Assembly (NCBI GenBank): GCA_021390615.1
Contig: JAJEJU010000025.1
Location: 1-64,000 of the forward strand
Direction: 5' to 3'
Length of the DNA: 64,000 bases
Source of the DNA: Rhodanobacteraceae bacterium ZG21-1
Lineage (GTDB): Bacteria > Pseudomonadota > Gammaproteobacteria > Xanthomonadales > Rhodanobacteraceae
Under the pieces are notes generated by a model. It did no database searches. It was not told the origin of the DNA and saw only the letters and a program-made list of their open reading frames with translations. Below, piece after piece: positions 54,947 through 64,000 of this stretch (the stretch's first letter is position 1; every line of letters starts with the position of its first letter). Both the position numbers and the translations under genes were made by a program.

Positions 54947-55356
54947 GTCACCGGCCCTTCGACCTGGGCAAGCCAGTCGCTCAGGTTGTAGTAGTTGCTG
55001 ACCCGGGCGATCCGCCCGTCGCGGATCTCAAAGAACGCCCCGCCCGGCAGCACGTAGCGCTGCCCGTGCGCCGGCGGCAGGCCTTCGTCGTCGGCCAGGT
55101 ATTCCCCGTGCACCACGTATTCGGCGGCCGCGCGGCGACCGTCCGCATGCTCCATCACCACGATCTCGCGCAGTTGTTCGCGGTAGCAGCGATGCATGCG
55201 CTCCAGGAAAGCGCGGAAGACGTCGCGGCCGATCTCGCGCTGGCCCTGATTGATGTCGTGCGCTACCGCCTGGTCGAGGCAGTCGAGCATGGCGGGCCAG
55301 TCGGCGCGATTGAAGGCGTCGTAGTAGCGCGCGATCAGGTCGGTGCTGGCGGACAC
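54943..55356 (-). CDS. SnoaL-like / nuclear transport factor 2-like protein
   Basis: 137 residues from the GTG at 55356, chosen because AGGAGG lies five bases upstream; an ATG nine codons earlier would place that ribosome site inside the gene. The cone-shaped NTF2/SnoaL fold is suggested by LIARYYDAFNRADWPAMLDCL, the middle segment REIGRDVFRAFLERMHRCY, and FFEIRDGRIARVSNYYNLSDWL. Such proteins bind small hydrophobic ligands or act as isomerases; the ligand is unknown. First gene of the folC-purF run. Confidence 0.85.
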   Translation of the reverse strand: MSASTDLIARYYDAFNRADWPAMLDCLDQAVAHDINQGQREIGRDVFRAFLERMHRCYREQLREIVVMEHADGRRAAAEYVVHGEYLADDEGLPPAHGQRYVLPGGAFFEIRDGRIARVSNYYNLSDWLAQVEGPVT

Positions 55357-55439
55357 GGCGGCCTCCTGAGCCAAGGGGCGCACAGCTTAATGCATCGCCG
55401 TGCGTTTGCCCGCCGCCGTCCTTCGTGCTTGCCGCACCC

Positions 55440-55601
55440 TCAGAAATGGATGCCGCTGGCCCGCAACGCCCAGTACATGCCGAAGCCGGTCCAGAAGATC
55501 TTTTTCAGGGCCCTGCCGGCCAGCCACGCCGTCAGCAGACCCAGCAGCAAGGGCATGTACTTTTCCAGCGTGCTGCGCGTGTCATGGGCAAAGTCGTTCA
55601 T
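55440..55601 (-). CDS. 53-residue membrane peptide gene
   Basis: ATG at 55601, stop at 55442-55440. A strong GGAGG ribosome site lies 8-9 bases upstream. The product starts MNDFAHDTRSTLEKYMPLL, has one hydrophobic helix (PLLLGLLTAWLAGRAL) followed by a basic KKIFW and a short second hydrophobic part ending SGIHF. A single-span or hairpin inner-membrane peptide is likely. It lies 98 bases downstream of the copper ATPase on the same strand and may be its last operon member. No family recognised. Confidence 0.65.
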   Translation of the reverse strand: MNDFAHDTRSTLEKYMPLLLGLLTAWLAGRALKKIFWTGFGMYWALRASGIHF

Positions 55602-55699
55602 GGTCGTCCCCTCCGGCACCGGGTCGGTGCAGGAGAGATGTTCCGCCGAAGACGGCGCGCCAGGCAGAAGCGACCGTCAGCCGTTGCGGATGACAGATA

Positions 55700-58295
<2,596 letters not shown>

Positions 58296-58318
<23 letters not shown>

Positions 58319-58724
58319 GGCCGAGAGCTTGCAGGATCGGACACGCTTCCGGCCGGCCGTGCCCCGGGCAGGACTCGATCAGGCTGGCCAGCCCATCGCG
58401 CACACGCTGCAATTCCGCAATGCGCTGCTCGATCATGGCCAACCGCCGCTGCGCGCGCTGCTTCACGGCCTTCACCCCGCGCTGCCGGTCGGCCGACAGC
58501 GCCAGCAATTCGCGGATCTCCTCGAGGGTGAAGCCCAGCTCCTTGGCCCGCCGGATAAAGCGCAGTTGGACCACGGTGTCCTCACCGTAGCTGCGGTAAC
58601 CGGACGCGCGTCGCGCCGGTTCGGGCAGCAGACCGGCGCGCTCGTAGTAACGGATGGTGTCGATAGCCACGCCGGCGCGTTTGGCGACGGCACCGATGCT
58701 CAAGACAGCGATAGATGGGTTCAT
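58296..58724 (-). CDS. MerR-family Cu(I)-responsive regulator (CueR-like)
   Basis: 142 residues. MerR helix-turn-helix at the start ([26 protein letters not shown]), a long dimerisation helix (~80-112), and a C-terminal metal loop with two cysteines, [10 protein letters not shown], resembling the loop of CueR/HmrR copper sensors with one extra residue. Activates promoters with a long spacer by twisting DNA. First gene of the copper operon. The best promoter places the transcript start at the ATG itself, so the mRNA may be leaderless. Confidence 0.88.
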
Positions 58725-58730
58725 GAGACA

Positions 58731-58762
58731 AGTCTAGACTCTTGAGCAAGGTCCAGAGTCAA
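58731..58762 (-). promoter_or_regulatory. MerR-type promoter of the copper operon
   Basis: TTGACT (58762-58757), a 20-base spacer, TAGACT (58736-58731). The spacer and flanks contain the perfect dyad GACTCT-N12-AGAGTC (58737-58760). Long spacers with a central dyad are the mark of MerR-family targets. The -10 box ends seven bases before the ATG. Confidence 0.65.
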
Positions 58763-59642
58763 GCCCCTACGACAAACGGGTCGCTCTTCGCAGCTCATCG
58801 CGACCTGCAGCAACGGCCAACATCACGTCGAACTCGCTCAGATCGGGCAACGCTGCACCAAACGACGAAAGTCGGGACCACTGTGCCCTCTCTACGAGAC
58901 ATGATCCGATGCGATGCGGCGAATCGTCTGCTTCGTGCCCTGTCCCTCAACGCTGCTGCGGATGCCGAGAATGGGCGGCGGCTCCATCAATCGCTGCAAG
59001 TTCGATGGAGATCCCGCCCGCTGATGGGTGACGTCACGCTTCGCTCCACTCGGAATCGACGTTCGGTCGACCTGACGCCGTGCGCGCATTCCGAGCCGGC
59101 GTCGATCGCTGCACACGCCACTTCGTTTGATTCAAGCATGAGCGGTGCACCGGAACACCGACAACAAAGGCGTCGGCCCCACCGCGTTCGTTATTAATCG
59201 AAATAAGCTTCGCGATGCGAGCGCTCGAGCCAGGACCATGCGGTCACGCCGTGCATGCTTAGTGAAGCCGGCACCGAGTTCGAGCAGTGAAATGTTTCGC
59301 CAGGCACATATATATCGCGCAAAGGCAATTTACTCCTACGCATGGCTGCTGCGACGGACCCGTCCATGCGCAGGACATCGAGGACAAGGCCTTGATCGAC
59401 AGTACAATTACGCCTGCGTGAGCGGAGCGCCCAGGTAAAACATCGGCTGCCGCATTCGATGAGCATCATGTATACCGTTGTCGCGGCAGCTGTCGCGAAT
59501 CGGCTCTCGCGTCGGCCGTAAAGGTTTTCTGAAAGAAAACAGTTGAAAAATGCCGGTGGTTTCTGGGCAAACTCGGCGCAACGCCATATGCCAGCTGCGA
59601 TGAGCATTCGCCGACGCAGCTGCCGGTGCCGGAACATTGCGC
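58763..59642. other. 880-base gap before the second hybrid kinase
   Basis: No supportable gene on either strand. The only open frames of size are Arg-rich or lack ribosome sites. A short hairpin GTTTTC-tgaaa-GAAAAC lies at 59524-59540, about 100 bases before the kinase start. GC content is lower near 59160-59330 than in the flanks. Confidence 0.5.
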
Positions 59643-62600
59643 ATGACTGAAGAAGATCATCAGAGCGTCAATCCGTTCGAAGCAGACTCCGAGACGACTC
59701 TGATGGACAGCTCGCCGCTGCCGTCGATCCCTCCGCGATTGCTGGCCAAATGGCAGCACACCGTCGACATGATGGCGGAGCTCACCGACGTTCCGGCCGG
59801 GCTCATCATGCGCATCGCCGGCAGCCGCATCGAGGTGCTGGTCAGCAGCAACACCGTCGACAATCCGTATCACCCCAGCGATTCCGAGCCGCTGTTCGAT
59901 TCCGGGCTGTACTGCGAAAGCGTGATCCGCAAGCGGCAGCTGCTGCAGGTGCCGGATGCCCTGGCCGACCCTGCCTGGGCGCACAATCCCGACCTGAAAC
60001 TCGGCATGCTGTCCTATCTCGGCTTTCCGATCTTCTGGCCGGACGGCAGGCCGTTCGGCACGATCTGCGTGCTGGATCGCCGCGCGCGCGCCTACCCCGA
60101 AATCCAGCAGCGCCTGGTCGAGCAATGCCGCGAGCTGGTGGAAAGCCAGCTTGCGCAAATCCCTTTACCACCGGCGTCCATGTCCGAGACGCACGGCAAG
60201 CGCAACTACAGCGAAGAAGCGCTGCGCTTGAGCGAGGAGCGTTTCCGCCTGCTGATCGAGCATGCGGCCGACGACTTCTTCCTGCACGACGACCGGGGCC
60301 GCTTCCTCGACATCAGTCAGCGCGCCTGCCTCAACACCGGTTATTCGCGCGAAGAACTGCTGCGGCTGCGCGTCACCGACATCGGCGTGGACCGCGACCA
60401 GGCCGCCGTGGAGGCGATCTGGGCGCGCACGCCGCCAGGCAGCTCCACTACCGTGTTTTCCCACCATCGCCGCAAGGACGGCAGCGTGTTTCCGGTGGAG
60501 GTGCGCCTCGCCTGCCAGCTGATCCATGGCCAGAAGCTGTTCCTCGGCATGGTGCGCGACATCAGCGAGCGGGTCGCGGCGGAGCACGCCATCCGGCAGC
60601 TCAACGCGGAACTCGAGCAGCGCGTCATCGAGCGCACCATCCAATGGCGCGAATCGGCCGGGCTGCTGCGCACGGTGATGAACGAGACGCCGGACCTGAT
60701 CTTCATCAAGGATTGCGACGGCCGCTACCTGCTCATCAACGAAGCCACCGAGAAGGTGATGGGACGCACCAGCGACAGCGTGCTGGGCCAGATCGACACC
60801 GAACTGTTCGAACCGGGGACGGCGGAAGCCCTGATCGAAAACGATCGGCTCGTGCTCGGCAGCGGCCGGCCGCACACCATCGAAGAAACGGCTTATGTGG
60901 ACGGCGTGCTGCGCACCTTTTCGTCCAACAAGGCCCCGTACCGCGACGAGCATGGCCGGATCATCGGCCTGATCGGCATCTCGCGCGACATCACCGACAT
61001 GAAGGCTGCCGAGGCGGCGCTGCGCCGCAGCGAACTGCGCTGGGAATTCGCGCTCGAAGGCTCGGGCGACGGCATCTGGGACTGGAACGTGCGCAACGGC
61101 CAGGTGTTCTATTCGCGCCAATGGAAGGCCATGCTCGGCTATGCCGAGGACGAAGTGGGCACGACGCCGGAGGAATGGTCGGGGCGCGTCCATCCGGAGG
61201 ACCTGCCGCGCTGCTGGGAAATCATCAACCAGCACCTGCGCGGCAAGACCGCAGATTTCGTGCTGGAACACCGCATGCTGGCCAAGGATGGATCCTGGCA
61301 CTGGATACTCGACCGCGGCAGGGTGATCGAGCGCAGCGAAGACGGCCAACCGCTGCGGGTGATCGGCACGCATACCGACATCACCATGCGCAAGCAGAGC
61401 GAGGCCGCGATCCTGGCGCTGAACCAGCGCCTGCAGCTGGCGATCCAGGTCAGCGGCGTCGGCATCTGGGAGCTGCCCGACATCGCGGAAGGGCGCTTCA
61501 TCTGGGACGAGCAGATGCACGCGCTGTACGGCCTCGCGCCGGTGAGCTTCCGCGGCGGCCTGGAGGAGTGGCTGTCGCTGCTGCATCCGGACGACGCCGG
61601 CCGGATCGTGGAAACCTGGCAGGCCGCGCTGGCCGATCCTGGCGCCACAGTTTTCAAGGACCACTTCCGCATCCTGTTGCCGACGCGGGAAATCCGCCAT
61701 CTCTGCGCGCAGGCGCAGATCTTCCGCGACGCCGACGGCCAGCTGCTGCGCGTGCTCGGCGTCAACTGGGACATCACCGCCGAGCGCCTGGCCGCGGAAA
61801 CGCTGCGCCAGGCCAAGGACGACGCCGAGGCCGCCGAGCGCGCCAAGAGCGAATTCCTCGCCATGATGAGCCACGAGATACGCACGCCCATGAACACCGT
61901 GCTGGGCATGACGCGGCTCACCCTGCAGACCGAGCTGGCGCCACGGCAACGGGACTATCTGGACAAGGTCAACGCCGCCGCGCAGACCTTGATCGCCATC
62001 ATCGACAACGTGCTGGATTTCTCCAAGATCGAGGCCGGACGGCTCGAGCTGGAAGAAGCCGAGTTCACCTTGGAATCGGTGCTCGAATCGGTGTCCGCCG
62101 TCACGTCGATGACCGCGGAAGAAAAAGGCCTGGAGATCGCCTATGCAGTGGCGCCCGACGTACCGAAGCGCCTGATCGGCGACTCGCTGCGGCTCGGCCA
62201 GGTGCTCATCAACCTGGTCAACAACGCGATCAAGTTCACCGACCACGGCGAAATCGTGGTCGCGGTGGCGCCGGTGCGCTCATCGAAGACACATCGCTCC
62301 ACCCTGCAATTCACCGTGCGCGACACCGGCATCGGCATCGCGCCGGAACAGCTGGCGGGTTTGTTCCAGGCCTTTGCGCAAGCGGACAGCCACGTGTCCC
62401 GCCGCTACGGCGGCACCGGTCTGGGTCTGGCCATCTGCAAGCAGCTGGTGCAGCTGATGGGCGGCCAGATCTGGGTGGACAGCGAGCCGGCCAGAGGCAG
62501 TACCTTCTATTTCACCGTCGAAGCGCTGCTGCCCGGCACAGCCTTCGCGTCGCATCAACCACTCAGGCTGCCGGTGCTCGCCGGGCGCCGCGTGCTGATC

Positions 62601-63818
62601 GCCGACGACAACGCCTGCACGCGCGACATCCTCGCGCAGATGCTGCGCAGTTTCGGCATGGCGGTCGAGTCCGTCGACTCCGGCGGGATCGCCCTGGAGC
62701 ACCTGCGCGTGGCGGCCGAACGCGGGGCACCGTTCGAGCTGGTGCTGATGGATTGGCGCATGCCCGGCATGGACGGCCTCGAGGCGGCGAAGCTGATACG
62801 CACCGACCCCGCCTTGCAGCAGCTCCCGGCCGTGCTGATGGTGACGGCCTATGGCCGCCAGGAAGTGCTGTTGCGCGCCGAACAGCTCGGTCTGCAAGGC
62901 GTGCTCATCAAGCCGGTGACCGAGTCGGTCATGTTCGACACCCTGGTCGACGTCGCCGACGGCTCGCTGGAACGCATGCCGGCACGGCGAGCCGATGCCG
63001 GGCAGGCCGATCCGGGCCATCTGCGCAACATCGACGCGCGTGCGGGCCTGGCCGGTCGCCGCGTGCTGGTGGTGGACGACAACGCGCTCAACCGCGAAGT
63101 CGCCAGCGAATTCCTGCGCGCAGCCGACATGCACGTCGCCATCGCCGTCGATGGCCTGCAGGCCCTGGCCTACCTCGAGCGGCATGCGGTCGACGCGGTA
63201 TTGATGGATGTCCATATGCCCGGCATGAACGGACTCGACGCGACACGGGAGATCCGCCGCAGCGAACGCTGGGCCAGCCTGCCGATCATCGCCCTGACCG
63301 CACGCGCGCGCAGCGAGGATCGGCGCACCAGCCTCGCGGCCGGCATGAACGCGCACCTGGCCAAGCCGATCGACGAATCCACCCTCTACGAAACCCTGCA
63401 CCAGGTGCTGACGCCAGCCTCAGCGGACAGCCACGACACGCCCGAACGCACGCCCGGCCCGGCTACGCCAGCCAGCGCGCCTGCGCTGGATCTGGCCGCG
63501 GCGCTGCGGCACTTGGGAGGCAAGCGCCCGCTGCTGCAAAGACTGCTGCATGACTTCGTGCAGGATTTCGGCGACGCCCCCGCGCGCCTGGCCGAGAGCC
63601 TGCAGGAGGAGCGCAGCGAGTCGATCGCCCATCTGGTTCATTCGGTGCGCGGCGCGGCGACCTATCTGCATGCACACAGGCTGTGCGAATCGGCCGGCCC
63701 GCTGGAGGATGCCGCCTGGCACGGCGACATGGCGTCGATCCGCCTGCACGCCCTGCCCTTCCTCAGCGATCTGGAAGCCGTACTGCGGGAACTGCGCGGC
63801 CAGTTGGACATCGGCTGA
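59643..63818 (+). CDS. Soluble GAF/PAS hybrid histidine kinase with two receivers and HPt
   Basis: 1391 residues from the ATG at 59643 (a TTG two codons earlier also fits). No membrane helix. Order: GAF domain (~25-170, LGFPIFWPDGRPFGTICVLD), four PAS domains (starting near ~200, 340, 465 and 590, including two PAS_3-type HPED/HPDD), HisKA with His ~744 (MMSHEIRTPMN), HATPase with NNAIKFTD and GGTGLGLAI, receiver 1 with Asp ~1036 (LMDWRMPGMDG), receiver 2 with Asp ~1188 (LMDVHMPGMNG), and HPt with His ~1332 (LVHSVRGAATYL). A cytoplasmic multi-input phosphorelay protein. No response regulator is adjacent, so it is an orphan in this window; the first receiver domain may be regulatory. Confidence 0.94.
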   Translation: MTEEDHQSVNPFEADSETTLMDSSPLPSIPPRLLAKWQHTVDMMAELTDVPAGLIMRIAGSRIEVLVSSNTVDNPYHPSDSEPLFDSGLYCESVIRKRQLLQVPDALADPAWAHNPDLKLGMLSYLGFPIFWPDGRPFGTICVLDRRARAYPEIQQRLVEQCRELVESQLAQIPLPPASMSETHGKRNYSEEALRLSEERFRLLIEHAADDFFLHDDRGRFLDISQRACLNTGYSREELLRLRVTDIGVDRDQAAVEAIWARTPPGSSTTVFSHHRRKDGSVFPVEVRLACQLIHGQKLFLGMVRDISERVAAEHAIRQLNAELEQRVIERTIQWRESAGLLRTVMNETPDLIFIKDCDGRYLLINEATEKVMGRTSDSVLGQIDTELFEPGTAEALIENDRLVLGSGRPHTIEETAYVDGVLRTFSSNKAPYRDEHGRIIGLIGISRDITDMKAAEAALRRSELRWEFALEGSGDGIWDWNVRNGQVFYSRQWKAMLGYAEDEVGTTPEEWSGRVHPEDLPRCWEIINQHLRGKTADFVLEHRMLAKDGSWHWILDRGRVIERSEDGQPLRVIGTHTDITMRKQSEAAILALNQRLQLAIQVSGVGIWELPDIAEGRFIWDEQMHALYGLAPVSFRGGLEEWLSLLHPDDAGRIVETWQAALADPGATVFKDHFRILLPTREIRHLCAQAQIFRDADGQLLRVLGVNWDITAERLAAETLRQAKDDAEAAERAKSEFLAMMSHEIRTPMNTVLGMTRLTLQTELAPRQRDYLDKVNAAAQTLIAIIDNVLDFSKIEAGRLELEEAEFTLESVLESVSAVTSMTAEEKGLEIAYAVAPDVPKRLIGDSLRLGQVLINLVNNAIKFTDHGEIVVAVAPVRSSKTHRSTLQFTVRDTGIGIAPEQLAGLFQAFAQADSHVSRRYGGTGLGLAICKQLVQLMGGQIWVDSEPARGSTFYFTVEALLPGTAFASHQPLRLPVLAGRRVLIADDNACTRDILAQMLRSFGMAVESVDSGGIALEHLRVAAERGAPFELVLMDWRMPGMDGLEAAKLIRTDPALQQLPAVLMVTAYGRQEVLLRAEQLGLQGVLIKPVTESVMFDTLVDVADGSLERMPARRADAGQADPGHLRNIDARAGLAGRRVLVVDDNALNREVASEFLRAADMHVAIAVDGLQALAYLERHAVDAVLMDVHMPGMNGLDATREIRRSERWASLPIIALTARARSEDRRTSLAAGMNAHLAKPIDESTLYETLHQVLTPASADSHDTPERTPGPATPASAPALDLAAALRHLGGKRPLLQRLLHDFVQDFGDAPARLAESLQEERSESIAHLVHSVRGAATYLHAHRLCESAGPLEDAAWHGDMASIRLHALPFLSDLEAVLRELRGQLDIG

Positions 63819-63869
63819 GTCGCGGCGGCGGCGATCAGGGGAGAACTGCCGCCTCGGTCCGCGCCGAAG

Positions 63870-63892
63870 GCCGAGGCGCGATGCACCTCGGC
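63870..63892. terminator. Hairpin between the hybrid kinase and a convergent gene
   Basis: GCCGAGG-cgcgatgca-CCTCGGC, a perfect 7-bp stem 52 bases after the kinase stop. It may serve both converging transcripts. Confidence 0.4.
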
Positions 63893-63935
63893 CCACCGCT
63901 GTTCCGGCCGGCGCCGGCGCGGTACCCAGCCTGCT

Positions 63936-64000
63936 TCAGCAGCTCGGGTTGGGCTCGTTGGTAACCTGTGGATCGCAGCTGACAGTGGACTGCTGCGCGG
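63936..64000 (-). CDS. C-terminal end of an unknown protein (cut by window edge)
   Basis: On the minus strand an open frame enters from the right edge and ends AQQSTVSCDPQVTNEPNPSC, with TGA at 63938-63936. The Cys-Pro-Asn composition fits the tail of an exported protein, and a hairpin follows. Only about 20 residues are visible, so this is tentative. Confidence 0.35.
   Translation of the reverse strand, partial: AQQSTVSCDPQVTNEPNPSC

Noticed and set aside
58742-59197. Plus-strand frame of 151 codons beside the copper operon
   Set aside because: Starts within the promoter dyad, has an Arg/Ser-rich composition, no ribosome site and no family resemblance.

Overview
The window looks like chromosomal DNA of a high-GC gammaproteobacterium of the order Lysobacterales/Xanthomonadales, most likely family Rhodanobacteraceae (Dyella, Rhodanobacter, Frateuria, Luteibacter group). 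The reasons are the codon bias, a TrpR/YerC-family gene heading a complete his operon, the folC-SPOR-cvpA-purF cluster, a compact mtnBDC methionine-salvage cluster, and Clp/CRP-like sites. This placement is an inference; no marker such as 16S rRNA is present.

Layout. (1) 1-16440, minus strand: a surface-adhesion locus with two trimeric autotransporter adhesins. One is a complete 3937-residue giant; the other is cut by the left window edge. Between them lies a BamE-like/OmpA lipoprotein. (2) 16441-18090: a long gene-free stretch holding two degenerate copies of a promoter-plus-leader module, each with a CRP/Clp-like site and a two-hairpin RNA whose base changes preserve pairing in the adhesin-sense transcript. 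(3) 18091-25190: a divergent response regulator / hybrid histidine kinase pair, followed by a LysM-FecR envelope protein and a CHASE2 membrane sensor with no output domain. (4) 25347-32257: parE, a frameshifted DUF2628 gene, 3-hydroxyanthranilate dioxygenase, a Nudix protein and two amino-acid permeases. (5) 32258-32904: an AT-rich, hairpin-rich gap. (6) 32905-36450: mtnB-mtnD-mtnC, a caspase-like C13 peptidase and a YiaA/B membrane protein. (7) 36491-43977, minus: yerC-hisG-D-C-B-H-A-F-IE with mostly overlapping stops and starts. (8) 44170-48337: a small secreted protein, a 15-bp tandem repeat, and hisS-lipoprotein-hutH on the minus strand. (9) tRNA-Pro(CGG). (10) 48707-55601, minus: a SnoaL-like protein, GNAT, folC, SPOR, cvpA, purF and a DUF455 gene, plus a 53-residue membrane peptide gene. 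(11) 55700-58724, minus: a MerR-family regulator and a P1B-1 copper ATPase. (12) 59643-63818: a large soluble GAF/PAS hybrid kinase.

How the genes fit together. The left third reads as one adhesion and envelope-signalling island. Two very large repetitive adhesins, a periplasmic peptidoglycan-anchoring lipoprotein, a phosphorelay of BvgAS/EvgAS type, a FecR/LysM protein and a CHASE2 sensor sit together, with likely global control through Clp. The right two thirds is mostly housekeeping metabolism (histidine, purine, folate and methionine salvage) with a copper-detoxification operon and a second hybrid kinase. The most unusual signals are the duplicated structured leader RNA upstream of the giant adhesin, the shared near-identical blocks between the two adhesin genes, the single-base frameshift in the DUF2628 gene, and an oversized histidine ammonia-lyase coupled to hisS.
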